A DNA stretch of 63,360 nucleotides from Mesorhizobium tianshanense (GTDB taxonomy: Bacteria > Pseudomonadota > Alphaproteobacteria > Rhizobiales > Rhizobiaceae), in NCBI RefSeq assembly GCF_007830515.1, contig NZ_VLKT01000047.1, positions 1 through 63,360 of the forward strand, read 5' to 3'. A program made the position numbers and the translations under genes. A model generated the notes under the pieces. It made no database searches. It had not been told where the DNA came from and worked only from the letters and a program-made list of their open reading frames with translations. Shown here one piece after another: positions 46,537-55,347 of the stretch (positions are counted from its first letter, which is position 1; every line of letters starts with the position of its first letter).

Positions 46537-46968
46537 ATGTCAAATACCTTGAGTTTTGCGCCTACACAGCCAGCAGGGAAGCTGCTGAGAGCCGGGCTGT
46601 GGGTCGCCCAATTGCTCGTTTTCACGTCCTTTACCCTGTTTGGTGGCATGAAGCTGTTCATGCCCGTCGATCAATTGGCGGCAATGTGGGTCTGGCCCGG
46701 CGCTGTGCCCCCATGGTTCCTTCACCTTATGGGTCTCATCGACATTGCGGGTGGATTTGGCGTGCTTTTACCTGCACTGACTCGAATTCAGCCACGGCTC
46801 ACCGTCCTGGCTGCACTTGGTTGTGTGCTGCTGCAAATCGCTGCGATAATCTTTCATTTGTCGCGGGGTGAAGCCTCGGTCGTACCGCTCAACATCATCC
46901 TGCTCGCCCTTTCAGCGTTCATTCTGTGGGGCCGTGGTAAGAAGGCTCCCGTCCCGCCGCGCGGATGA
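46537..46968 (+). CDS. DoxX-family membrane protein
   Basis: The small membrane protein of 143 residues has four hydrophobic segments (about 20-40, 60-80, 85-108 and 112-130). It includes FTLFGGMKLFMP with the GxxKL motif of DoxX/DoxD-like proteins, and GLIDIAGGFGVLLPAL. DoxX-type proteins have been linked to thiol/redox stress and quinone-linked oxidation. The ATG at 46537 is preceded by GGAG at a good distance. It is divergent from the LysR gene, so it is probably controlled by it. Confidence 0.82.
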   Translation: MSNTLSFAPTQPAGKLLRAGLWVAQLLVFTSFTLFGGMKLFMPVDQLAAMWVWPGAVPPWFLHLMGLIDIAGGFGVLLPALTRIQPRLTVLAALGCVLLQIAAIIFHLSRGEASVVPLNIILLALSAFILWGRGKKAPVPPRG

Positions 46969-47087
46969 GAGTCGGGGAGAGTCGAACCGCAAACTGTCCG
47001 ATTGCTGCGCCATCATGTCCGGGTGGCTGACTTCTCGCACCCGGAGTTGCATTAATTCTGCGGCGAGTCGGCACCGCCGATCTTTGG

Positions 47088-47325
47088 GGCCAGAACCTCA
47101 ACCCCACCTCCATTGCATCGTGCCTGGCGGAGGTCTCTCCCCTGACGGCACGCGCTGGTATCTCTTGCCGGCCCGGCTTCTTCCTGCCGGTGCGCGTCCT
47201 GTCGCGCCTGTTTAGACGCCTCCTCTTGGAAGAACTGCAGGCCGCCTATGAAGCGGGCAGGCTGAACTTCTTCGGCGAGATCGCCGATCTTGCGGAGTCC
47301 GCCGATCAATCGGCGGCTTGCCGAG
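47088..47325 (+). mobile_element. Remnant of an IS91-family transposase
   Basis: The plus-strand frames give LHCIVPGGGLSPDGTRW, which is a hallmark segment of IS91-type rolling-circle transposases, then, after a frameshift, CRPGFFLPVRVLSRLFRRLL and LEELQAAYEAGRLNFFGEIADL. Start and end of the gene are missing. The sequence just after it (about 47340-47545) includes a GTGAGCCGTATGCCCGGCAG stretch reminiscent of a group II intron domain, but I cannot confirm this. Confidence 0.7.
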
Positions 47326-47556
47326 GTCCGCCGCCGTGAGTGCAGCGGTTGCCGCCGGTTCGCCAACGGGGTTCTGGCGCATGTCAGGACACCCGGCGGT
47401 CCAACAAGCCCTGCGCATACTACTTCGACGAGTTCCGTCTTCCCGTCTCTATGTCTCCGCCCATGCTTAATTCGGTCGACCCGCCGTGGTACGTGAGCCG
47501 TATGCCCGGCAGCGGGGGAGGGGCGCCGCCGTGAGGCGTCCGCCATCCGATCAATG

Positions 47557-47585
47557 TCGGATTTCCGACGGTTTCGGATTTCCGA
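47557..47585. repeat. Tandem palindromic TCGGATTTCCGA
   Basis: The 12-bp near-palindrome TCGGATTTCCGA occurs at 47557-47568 and again at 47574-47585, 17 bp apart. It lies between two transposon-derived fragments, so it may be an element terminus or a recombinase core, but could equally be a regulator site. Confidence 0.5.
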
Positions 47586-47689
47586 TTGGACAGCAAATCC
47601 GCTAACTCATTGCTTTAATAGAGTTTTCGTCTCTGGCGCGGTCTTTGCACGGGGGTCTCCAAACGCATCAGCGAGACGTCGTCCCATGA

Positions 47690-47980
47690 TCATGCTCACC
47701 GAAAATGCCGTCGCCGCCGTGAAGACTGCGCTCTCGGGTGCCGCCAGGCCAGCGGAAGGCCGAATACAGGGCCGGTACGTGGATAGGGCCGCTTCCGTCG
47801 CAGCCGGGAAACAGCCATTCTTACGGTGGGGGCAGCCGCCGGTAGCCCCGTAAGATGCGCCCGACAGCATCACATAACGGTGCCGTGCCAGACCCGGATG
47901 ACGCCGCGCCCGCTGCCGAAATCGGCGACCTTGAGACCGACGGTCTCAGAGGTGCGCAGGCCTTTGGCTTACTCGCACAT
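47690..47980 (-). mobile_element. Remnant of a tyrosine-recombinase (phage integrase family) gene
   Basis: The minus-strand frames spell AKGLRTSETVGLKVADFGSG, then RGVIRVWHG, LRGYRRL, EWLFPGCDGSGPIHV and ALYSAF. In order these resemble the site-specific integrases often found with IS91-type elements (family pattern GLR.SE...L...D). Several frameshifts and stops interrupt it, and the catalytic HTLRHSFATHLL region is not found. It is a degraded remnant. Confidence 0.6.
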
Positions 47981-48094
47981 CCGGTCGGACCGTGGCTCGA
48001 GAATGCCCGCGAGGGGGAGTAAGCCCAATGGCTATGGCCGATATTCGCCGCGAACATGCCGCAGGTTTGGGAAACACCTATAGGAGCAAGACAA

Positions 48095-49399
48095 GTGGAG
48101 TACTCTTGCGTTGGGGTCGGAGCCGGGCCGTCTAATTTGAGTCTTGCGTGTCAGATACACGAAGAAATTGGGCAAGGGGCGCTGTTCCTGGATCGGCAGG
48201 TCGACTTCCGCTGGCATCCAGGCATCGCATTCGATTCCTCGGAGCTCCAGGTCAGCCACTTCAAGGATCTGGTCACGCTGGTGAACCCGCGATCAGCCTA
48301 CACTTTCGTAAACTACCTGTATGAGAACGGGCGTCTGTACCACTTCCTGAACGCGCAGTTCGAAGCCGTGCTCAGAGCTGAGTTCGAGCAATACCTGAAC
48401 TGGGCCTTCCACAGGAACCCACTTGTCCGTGGCGGCGAGACGGTGCGCGAAATCCGCTTTGACGGTGAGTTTCGGGTGCGGACGGATAACGCGGTTCTCG
48501 GCGCCAGAAACGTCGTGGTCGGCATCGGCAAGCAGGCGCAAATTCCGCCTCAGTTTCAGGGCTGGACTGGCCACAACCTGTTCCACTCATCTGTTTTACT
48601 GCACATCCATCCTGAGGTGCGGAAAAAGCATGTCTGCGTGGTTGGCGCAGGCCAGTCGGGAGCCGAGGTGCTGTTGCACCTTGTCGGCCTGCCGAAAGAA
48701 CGGCGGCCTGCCTCGATCACTTGGGTCTCGCAGCGCGAAAACTACCTGCCCATCGACAACAGCCCGTTCACAAACGAGTTGTTCATGCCCTGCTTTTCGG
48801 ATCGTTTCGCGGCGATGAGCGAGTCGCAGCGCAAGCTGCTCCTGCGCCGTTTCGTGCTTGCCTCGGACGGCATTTCGGAAACCACGTTGCGCGCGATCTA
48901 TCAGGCGCTATACCGCCACGCATTTCTCGAGCCAAACCGATGCGACATCACACTGCGGCCGGGCTGCACCGTCTCGCACTGCATCAACGCCGGCGCGGGT
49001 CACAGGCTGACCCTGCAGCACGGCATGGACGAGGTTGAAGAAGTCACGGCCGACATCGTCATCCTGGCCACCGGTTACGAGAACGCCGTGCCAGGCTTCT
49101 TGGAACCGATAGCGGACCGGCTGGAACAGATCGACAACGAGTTGGCTGTTCGCGAGGATTTTTCGGTGTGCTGGGACGGACCGCGTGAAAGACGCATCTT
49201 CGTACAGAACGCGAACCTTGGGCAGCGCGGGCTCGCCGATCCGAATCTTAGCCTGCTGGCCTGGCGCGCGCGCCGCATCCTCAACAGCCTTCTGGGGCGC
49301 GCGCCATGCGCGAACCCCGAGCATCCTGGCTTCATCAGCCGTACCTCCATCGAGAGCCGGCCCGACCCCGTGGCCGAAGAAATGGGCAGCGGGATATGA
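48095..49399 (+). CDS. Lysine/ornithine N-hydroxylase (SidA/IucD/PvdA family)
   Basis: The 434-residue flavin monooxygenase is of the siderophore type. The FAD motif GVGAGPSNLSLA lies near the start, followed by FRWHPGIAFDSSELQVSHFKDLVTL (substrate-side region typical of the family). An NADPH-binding motif VVGAGQSGAEVLLHL lies near residue 185, and an ATGY motif (ILATGYENAVPGFL) lies near the C-terminus. It hydroxylates the side-chain amine of lysine or ornithine, the first step of hydroxamate siderophores. GTG 48095 is chosen because AGGAG lies eight bases upstream. A 13-codon longer form from ATG 48056 is possible. No siderophore synthetase is nearby. Its stop overlaps the next broken gene by 4 bp. 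Confidence 0.88.
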   Translation: MEYSCVGVGAGPSNLSLACQIHEEIGQGALFLDRQVDFRWHPGIAFDSSELQVSHFKDLVTLVNPRSAYTFVNYLYENGRLYHFLNAQFEAVLRAEFEQYLNWAFHRNPLVRGGETVREIRFDGEFRVRTDNAVLGARNVVVGIGKQAQIPPQFQGWTGHNLFHSSVLLHIHPEVRKKHVCVVGAGQSGAEVLLHLVGLPKERRPASITWVSQRENYLPIDNSPFTNELFMPCFSDRFAAMSESQRKLLLRRFVLASDGISETTLRAIYQALYRHAFLEPNRCDITLRPGCTVSHCINAGAGHRLTLQHGMDEVEEVTADIVILATGYENAVPGFLEPIADRLEQIDNELAVREDFSVCWDGPRERRIFVQNANLGQRGLADPNLSLLAWRARRILNSLLGRAPCANPEHPGFISRTSIESRPDPVAEEMGSGI

Positions 49400-49761
49400 C
49401 TCGTCGACTACTGATCATCGGCGGTGGCATCCAAGGAATGATGTCCGCCTCCGCTGCGGCGAAGGCCCGAGCCTTCTCCGAAATCATCGTGACTGAACAA
49501 GCCCTTGGACCCATCGGCGCATCGCATTATTCTGGGGGCGTGCATTTCCCCTATGGGGCACGGCTCCCCTATGGGGCACGGCGAGCGCGCCAGAGTCGGC
49601 GCAAAGTATCGAATGTTTGCGCGGATCCCGGCGATGGTATCGAGGGCCGACTGGCTGCAGCCGAGCGGACAAAATCCCCGTGCCTGGTCGCAAACCTCGA
49701 GCGCAGCGGCGGTCGCGATCATGTGTGGCAACATCCTCTCGCGATTGCGGCTGGTCAGTGA
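49396..49761 (+). pseudogene. Truncated FAD-dependent oxidoreductase
   Basis: The frame starts with RRLLIIGGGIQGMMSASAAA, a dinucleotide-binding GxGxxG motif, and continues with IIVTEQALGPIGASHYSGGVHFPYG. It is coupled to the N-hydroxylase by an ATGA overlap. After about 55 residues the sequence no longer looks like the family and the frame stops at 121 codons, so the enzyme is incomplete. The interval 49762-50051 has no supportable gene. The remaining part may be a shifted remnant. Confidence 0.7.
49548..49583 (+). repeat. 18-bp tandem duplication in the broken FAD gene
   Basis: The unit CCCCTATGGGGCACGGC plus one base occurs at 49548-49565 and 49566-49583, in frame, duplicating six residues (PYGARL, PYGARR). 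The unit itself begins with the palindrome CCCCTATGGGG with a one-base centre, which may have promoted slippage. Confidence 0.85.
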
Positions 49762-50051
49762 AAAGATTCCCTGCGGCTGCTCATCCATGATTCCGTTCGA
49801 TTCACCGAGCTCGGCGAAGGCCGCGGTTCAGGTGGCCTCAAGCTGAAAATTCGAGTCCTTCACGGGGACCAATTCCCTTGCCTCGCCTCGCAGAACCTGT
49901 TTCCGGCGGATCTGCAAGGGCAACCAGGCTTCGGTCCAATCAAGCATGCTGCGACCGCTCACGGTGCGATCCTCGCACCCAAATCCAGCCGCTTGTGGAT
50001 CTCCAATGAGGATGGAGGGCTGCAGCAGGACAGAAGCAGAACCGGCCTGGT

Positions 50052-50723
50052 CTAGAGGCTCGTATTCCTAAGCAAAACATCGCCCTCCACTCCGCGTGGA
50101 TAGCGGGTCACCAATTCGAACGAAGGCAAAAGATCAAGAATGGCTTGCAGGGACAGCTGCCCTTCATAGAGCTCGTGGTCGCTATATTCCGTGTAGATAA
50201 AGCGCGTGTTGCTCAAGGTCTGTCTGCCGCCAGCAATGACATCTGACTCGGCTCCCTGCACATCCATCCAGATGAAATCGATCTTGTTCAGGTTCGCTTC
50301 GCTGCACCAGTCGTCTAGCCTTCGAGTTTCAACTGAGATGGGGCGATCGAACCGAACCCAAGCATGTTCGACAAGATGATTCTTGGGTCGGCGTATCGAG
50401 CCAGATTGGTCCCATTCCTTTGCGCTTCCTTCTCCATTGCTTGGATGGAAATCAATCGTGCCATTTCGGTTGCTGAGCGCGATTTCAAACAGTTTCACCT
50501 TGTCCAGGTACGGATTCATGTTTTTCTTAAAGCGAGCAGCCGCGCGAGGGTCTGGCTCAAAGCAGTAGAGCTGAGCCTTCGGGCAAAGCCTGAGAAAACG
50601 TCGCGTATCGGTTCCGTCATTGCAGCCGATGTCCAAGATGACGGGATCGGGTTTTTGCAGTAGTGAAACGATATGCCGATGTACTTTTAATGAAGAGATC
50701 GGTTCCTGCATAGGTATTTCCAT
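50052..50723 (-). CDS. noeI: FkbM-family methyltransferase, probable Nod-factor 2-O-methyltransferase
   Basis: The 223-residue FkbM-type SAM methyltransferase has the SAM loop ILDIGCNDGTDTRRFLRLCP near residue 33, CFEPDPRAAARFKKNM, and a late catalytic region IDFIWMDVQGAESDVIAGG. NoeI of rhizobia is a small FkbM enzyme that 2-O-methylates the fucose of Nod factors. The symbiotic location, the nod box about 240 bp upstream on the same strand and the presence of nodZ in this window support that role. Other FkbM enzymes methylate different glycans, so the symbol is likely but not proven. No other gene is supportable between it and its nod box. Confidence 0.75.
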   Translation of the reverse strand: MEIPMQEPISSLKVHRHIVSLLQKPDPVILDIGCNDGTDTRRFLRLCPKAQLYCFEPDPRAAARFKKNMNPYLDKVKLFEIALSNRNGTIDFHPSNGEGSAKEWDQSGSIRRPKNHLVEHAWVRFDRPISVETRRLDDWCSEANLNKIDFIWMDVQGAESDVIAGGRQTLSNTRFIYTEYSDHELYEGQLSLQAILDLLPSFELVTRYPRGVEGDVLLRNTSL

Positions 50724-50963
50724 CGAACTTTACCCTCAACGCCTCAATTGCACACGCGACATCCCTGGAAGGTATATCAACCGGAACTCCGGGGGCTAGC
50801 GCCAGCCAACTGCGATTTGTTTCGAATGATCCCGCCTCGACCGCGCCGGTCGGTCCATGAATCTTTTGGAAGAAGTTGGACAGTTTGGCTGGTCGGCGAG
50901 TGGCAGCTCGCATTCTCAGTAGACCTGTTCTCCCCGCCGACGTTTTCATATCCGCTATTCTCT

Positions 50964-51012
50964 ATAATTCGTAAAATCGATTGTATTGATGGAACGCATC
51001 CGCACGATGGAT
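50964..51012 (-). promoter_or_regulatory. nod box upstream of the noeI-like gene
   Basis: Read on the minus strand it begins ATCCATCGTGCGGATG, then after six bases ATCAATACAATCGATTTTAC, matching the nod box layout (ATCCAT, GGATG, ATCnAAACAATCGATTTTACCAAT) with two or three differences. NodD binding here with a flavonoid signal would activate minus-strand transcription into the methyltransferase gene. Confidence 0.85.
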
Positions 51013-51871
51013 GTTTGGCAAGCCATGCACCTGTGATTGGCCGGGAGAGGACTACGCTTCGCCGGGTGGCGGTTACGCGGACCCGATCACGCTTCGAGGA
51101 TGGACTAAGGGCGAATTTCTTCCGGGCCCAGTGTAGTGAGCAAACGCAACGCTGACTTCGACCCATTCCGCAGAAGTGACATTCCGACGGCTTCGCCAAA
51201 GGCGCCCAAGGGCGATTGACAGCAAGGGCAACATCGACTCCGGCTTCATGGGCTTTGGCCACTGTATGGTCCGGCACAGTAAGCAATGTTGTCGTTAGCA
51301 ACTGCAATGCTCGAGGGCGGGACCTCGCGGCCAATCTCTCAGTTAGACGTTGGGCCATGTCCAACCGGAAATCGCGCGCATCCGCATTAACCGCCAACAC
51401 GCAGAACGACGAGTCGATCGCCGGGGCGTTCAAGCGATCGCCGGGTGCTCACGTCTTTCCGACTCTTGCAGTGTCATTGATGAGCTTGGCGCTTCCTGCA
51501 TTGCTCCAGGAATTGCAGGCCCGCGGCGCGATGCCTTCGGGATCAGCGGCTATTCGACCGCTTGCGGCAAAGTTGCTGAGCGTTTCGACTTGCGCGGCAG
51601 GCGTCGAGATCCGTCTGAGCTAAAGCGTCACCCATTCGACGGACAGCATCAGTGGTATTTCAGCGTTGCGAGAACGCTCTCTATAGCTGTCGCCGAAGTT
51701 GCAGAGCTAGCGCGACGAGGAGGTTTGGAGCCTCTGCGAGAAGAAACGGATTAAGAAAACCTCCCTTTGTCGCTGAAGTACGGGGACGACATTACGGGAT
51801 TCTCTGCTTTATACTTGCCATTCCAATTCTTCGCAAAATATAAGACTTCACCAGCGAAAAGGTCTAATATT
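51013..51871. other. Gene-free spacer between nod box and secretion genes
   Basis: I find no supportable gene. Long open frames are present on both strands (for example minus 50777-51433, which would cross the nod box and is therefore unlikely). A minus-strand stretch around 51200-51400 with MAQRLTERLAARSRPRAL reads like protein, and may be a remnant, but no family is recognisable. Confidence 0.4.
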
Positions 51872-53185
51872 CTATTCCTCCCGGAATGCCCGACTGATTT
51901 GGTCGGATAGCGGCTTCACAAGATAGGAAAGCGCCGTACGCTCACCCGTCTGGACCATTGCTTCGGCCGGCATGCCAGGCACGAGCGTCAGGTCCTTGAG
52001 CTTTGTCAGTTCCGCATGCGGGACCGATATGCGCACCAGATAATAGGAAATGCCGGTTTTTTCGTCCGTCGCCAGATCGGCTGCGATCCGGCTGACATAT
52101 CCGTTCAATTCGGGCGTGGTTCTCAGATTGAAGGCTGACATCCGCAGCACGGCCTTGTGACCAAGCTGGATTTGATCGATGTCCTTGGGGGTGATCCGTA
52201 CTTCCAGCGCGAGATCGTCGTCTTCTGGCACAATTAGCATAATCGGATCGGCGGGCGTGATCACTCCGCCGACCGTATGAACTGCGAGTTGTTGAACGAT
52301 ACCGGATTGCGGCGCGACAATATCGATCCGTCGCAGTTCGTCTTCAGCCGCCACCTTGCGCTCGACATATTCCCCAACCTGCGCCTGAACCTCTCTAAGC
52401 TCCTGGCCAACTTCCGTCTTGAGATCCTGATCGATCTGCAGGATCTGCAGGCGCGTTTCGGTTATGCGGCCTGCCGACTGTGCCTGATAGGCAATCTTCT
52501 CACCGCGTTCGCCGCCGAAAGTGACAACCTGCGTCTTCAGGCTGTTCAAGCGTTGGTCCGAGACAATTCCTTGTTCGCGCAGCCCACTCAGGGCAGCAAT
52601 TTCCTTTTGGAGAATCTCGATGCCTTCCTCATAGGCAATCTCCTGCGCCTTGAGTCCCTCCATCTCGTGCTCATATTGGGTAATGCGCTCCGCTAGCTGG
52701 GCCTGCCTTCCTTCACGGGACCGTCTGCGGAATTCGAACAGCCGCGTCTCACTATGTATTGCCGAAGCTACGTCCGGAACATCTCTGCGGGCGAGCAGCC
52801 AGCCCGGGAAGGCGATCTCCGCCAGATCGTCACGCTCAGCTTCGAGCCGTGCTAGCCGGGCGGCTAGCTCATCGAGCCGCTTGGTGACGATGGCGAGATT
52901 GGCGCGCGTCTGGGTGGCATCGAGCCGCATGACGATGTCGCCGGCTTTTACCTTGTCGCCTTCGCCCACCAGGATTTCTCCCACAACCCCGCCGGTTGGG
53001 TGCTGCACCTTCTTCACATAGGAATCGACGACAAAGTGTCCGGACGCGACAACCGCACCGGAGAGATTCGTGACGGCCGCCCAGCCTCCGGCTCCCCCGA
53101 CAAAGATCACGCTCGCCAGTAGGCCCGCCGACAGGTGCCGGCGAATGGAGCTGGAAACGTCATTGTTCTGATCGATGCCGGACAT
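51872..53185 (-). CDS. Type I secretion membrane-fusion protein (HlyD/PrtE/PrsE family)
   Basis: The 437-residue adaptor has a short cytoplasmic N-terminus, one membrane segment (about 18-40), a lipoyl-like half GGVVGEILVGEGDKVKAGD, a long coiled-coil hairpin (about residues 85-270, rich in Glu, Gln, Leu and Arg) and the second barrel half VAPQSGIVQQLAVHTVGGV. The C-terminal LTLVPGMPAEAMVQTGERTAL is typical of this family. It spans the periplasm and links the ABC exporter to a TolC-like outer-membrane pore, which is not encoded here. It overlaps the ABC gene by 26 bp. The probable substrate is the NodO-like protein. Confidence 0.9.
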   Translation of the reverse strand: MSGIDQNNDVSSSIRRHLSAGLLASVIFVGGAGGWAAVTNLSGAVVASGHFVVDSYVKKVQHPTGGVVGEILVGEGDKVKAGDIVMRLDATQTRANLAIVTKRLDELAARLARLEAERDDLAEIAFPGWLLARRDVPDVASAIHSETRLFEFRRRSREGRQAQLAERITQYEHEMEGLKAQEIAYEEGIEILQKEIAALSGLREQGIVSDQRLNSLKTQVVTFGGERGEKIAYQAQSAGRITETRLQILQIDQDLKTEVGQELREVQAQVGEYVERKVAAEDELRRIDIVAPQSGIVQQLAVHTVGGVITPADPIMLIVPEDDDLALEVRITPKDIDQIQLGHKAVLRMSAFNLRTTPELNGYVSRIAADLATDEKTGISYYLVRISVPHAELTKLKDLTLVPGMPAEAMVQTGERTALSYLVKPLSDQISRAFREE

Positions 53186-54935
53186 CGGGATCCTCCATGT
53201 CAGCGCACTCTCGCACGTTATCCTGTGTAGACCCGTTGGCCTTGACCCCGGCGCCTGGTGCCATCGCTGCAGCCTTCAGGACCTTGGGAAGCACTTCATC
53301 ACGCGGACCAAAGGCTCTCTGCCGCCCACCTTCCATCATCAACACGTAATCCACGGCGCGGATGGCACTCGGCCGATGGGCGACGACAACCGCAACGCCC
53401 CTACGCTGGCGGACGGAGGCGATCGCCTCAACGACGGCGGCCTCGCCTTCCGCATCAAGATTGGCATTGGGTTCATCAAGCACAACAAGGAAAGGGTCGC
53501 GATAAAGAGCACGGGCAAGACCGATACGCTGACGCTGCCCGGCGGAAAGTGCCGATCCGGCCTCACCGATCCGAGTTTCGTAACCGTGCTCAAATCGGAG
53601 GATCAGTTCGTGCGTGCCCGCTGCCTTCGCCGCGGCGACAATAGCCTCAGGGTCAGGATTATCCTCAAAACGAGCGATGTTTTCGGCAATGGTGCCGTCG
53701 AACAGTTCAACGCCTTGCGGCAGATAGCCGACATGACGGCCTAGTGCTTCCCGGTCCCATTGATCTAGGCTTGCGCTGTCGATGCGAACCTTTCCGGCGG
53801 CCGGCGCCCATGCGCCGACGATGGCGCGCGAGAGTGTCGACTTGCCGGAACCCGATGCACCGATGACCCCGAGTGCGCTTCCCGCCTGAACGGCAAACGC
53901 AAGGCCGGTCACGGTCGGCTTCCTTTCGCCGGGCGGAACGATTGTCACGCCTTCGACGCGCAGTTCGCGTTCAGGTGCAGGCATTGGCATAACAGGAGCG
54001 GTTTCAGGGATCTTTGCCAGGAGGTCCTCCAGCCGCGCCCAACTCTGGCGCGCCATGAGGAAGGGTTTCCAGCTTGAAATGGCCAGATCGACCGGAGCCA
54101 GGGCACGCCCCATCATGATCGAGCTGGCAATCATGACCCCGGCCGTAGCCTCCTGCCTGATGACAAGGTAAGCGCCGACGGCAAGAATGGCCGATTGCAG
54201 CATCACGCGCAGCGACTTTGAAATGCCACCGAGCCCACCTGCGACGTCCCCGGCTTTCCGATTGGCGCCCAGATACTCGGCATTGGCCTTGTGCCATCGG
54301 GCAGCGATCCGCTTTCCGAGACCGAGAGCTTGCACGACCTCGGCATTGCGGCGTGCTGCTTCCAGTAGGCCATTGCGGACCATGTTGTGGGCAATGGTAT
54401 CGCGTATCGGCCGCTGCGAGAGACCGTTGGTAAGAAATGTCAGAGATATGAGGACGATCGCCCCAATAAGCGCCGTCATGCCGATCCAGAAATGAAAGAG
54501 GAAGCAAATGCCGAGATAAAGCAGCATCCATGGCAGATCGAAGAAGGCGGTCGGACCGTTTCCACCTAGGAATCCGCGAACATTGTCGAGATCGCGAAGC
54601 GGCTGCAAGCCGTCGCCCGGCATGCGCGTTGAAAGCGGAAGGCGAACGATAGCATCGTGAACGCGTCCGGAAAACTGTCCATCGAAACGCTCGCTGATCC
54701 GGAGCAGCACGCGGGCGCGCAGAATGTCGAGTATGCATTGGAACGCAAAAAGCCCCGCAGCAAGCACGACGAGTCCCACTAGCGTCGGTACGCTGCCACT
54801 TGCCAGAACGCGGTCGTAGACCTGCAGCATGAACAGCGGCGAGGTCAGCGCAAGCAGGTTGACCACACCACTGATCAATAAAACTCCCCAAATAGTGGAA
54901 GTCAGAGGGAAGGGTCTCAAAGCTGAAATGTTCAA
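53160..54935 (-). CDS. Type I secretion ABC exporter (PrtD/PrsD family)
   Basis: The 591-residue protein has five or six membrane segments in the first 300 residues (ISGVVNLLALTSPLFMLQVYDRVL is the family-typical start). An ATPase domain follows: Walker A GASGSGKSTLSRAI near residue 358, YLPQGVELFDGTIAENI, signature LSAGQRQRIGLARAL, Walker B LVVLDEPNANLD and switch histidine VVAHRPSA. PrtD/PrsD exporters secrete RTX proteins without N-terminal leaders. The start lies about 410 bp from the end of the NodO-like gene in the same direction. A short hydrophilic tail follows the ATPase domain. Confidence 0.93.
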   Translation of the reverse strand: MNISALRPFPLTSTIWGVLLISGVVNLLALTSPLFMLQVYDRVLASGSVPTLVGLVVLAAGLFAFQCILDILRARVLLRISERFDGQFSGRVHDAIVRLPLSTRMPGDGLQPLRDLDNVRGFLGGNGPTAFFDLPWMLLYLGICFLFHFWIGMTALIGAIVLISLTFLTNGLSQRPIRDTIAHNMVRNGLLEAARRNAEVVQALGLGKRIAARWHKANAEYLGANRKAGDVAGGLGGISKSLRVMLQSAILAVGAYLVIRQEATAGVMIASSIMMGRALAPVDLAISSWKPFLMARQSWARLEDLLAKIPETAPVMPMPAPERELRVEGVTIVPPGERKPTVTGLAFAVQAGSALGVIGASGSGKSTLSRAIVGAWAPAAGKVRIDSASLDQWDREALGRHVGYLPQGVELFDGTIAENIARFEDNPDPEAIVAAAKAAGTHELILRFEHGYETRIGEAGSALSAGQRQRIGLARALYRDPFLVVLDEPNANLDAEGEAAVVEAIASVRQRRGVAVVVAHRPSAIRAVDYVLMMEGGRQRAFGPRDEVLPKVLKAAAMAPGAGVKANGSTQDNVRECADMEDPDVRHRSEQ

Positions 54936-55003
54936 GGAATGGTTACTCAGGGAGGGCCTCCGTTAACAAGCATTGTGAGGATCTGGCGATCCAGCACCGG
55001 ATA

Positions 55004-55073
55004 GTGCTCGCCGAACGGGCCTACGACACCGATCGCATCCGCTCGCTGATTCAGGATCAGTGCTCCCGCCGAC
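55004..55073 (+). mobile_element. Fragment of an IS5-type transposase
   Basis: A stretch of about 20 codons reads VLAERAYDTDRIRSLIQDQC, which resembles the DrAYD.d..R..l....-type motif of IS5-family DDE transposases. It is surrounded by unrelated sequence and is not part of a longer frame. The rest of 54936-55347 contains no gene I can support, apart from the terminator at 55290. It shows that an element once inserted between the NodO-like gene and its exporter genes. Confidence 0.45.
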
Positions 55074-55289
55074 TATGTTAACCCGGCATTTGATGGAGCG
55101 GGTCAACAACACCGTCCGGCTGAAGCATTGGAAGGGCAACGTCATCGTCGCCGGCCGAAAGAGCCCGAACAGCCTTACCGCCTCGAACCTTCAGGGAGGA
55201 TTCGGTGTACGACCAGCGCGACGCGCAGGGCTTCATCAATCTTGCACGCTGCGCCGGCTCCCGGGCACCACGGCCAGCCGCAAGTAGCG

Positions 55290-55324
55290 GAAAAGGAAAG
55301 CGCCCGCCGGGGGTGGCGGGGCGC
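55290..55324 (-). terminator. Rho-independent terminator after the NodO-like gene
   Basis: On the minus strand GCGCCCCGCC and GGCGGGCGC pair around a C-rich loop, followed by TTTCCTTTTC. It lies about 25 bp after the stop codon of the NodO-like gene, and is likely to end, or partly end, its transcript before the exporter genes. Confidence 0.65.
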
Positions 55325-55347
55325 GGGTTCCGTACGGGTTTTCCGGA

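Noticed and set aside
47478..47545. Possible group II intron domain
   Set aside because: A GAGCCGTATGCCCGG-like stretch is suggestive, but no reverse transcriptase and no intron ends were found.
50777..51433. 218-codon minus-strand frame upstream of the noeI-like gene
   Set aside because: It would run straight across the nod box and has no recognisable domain.
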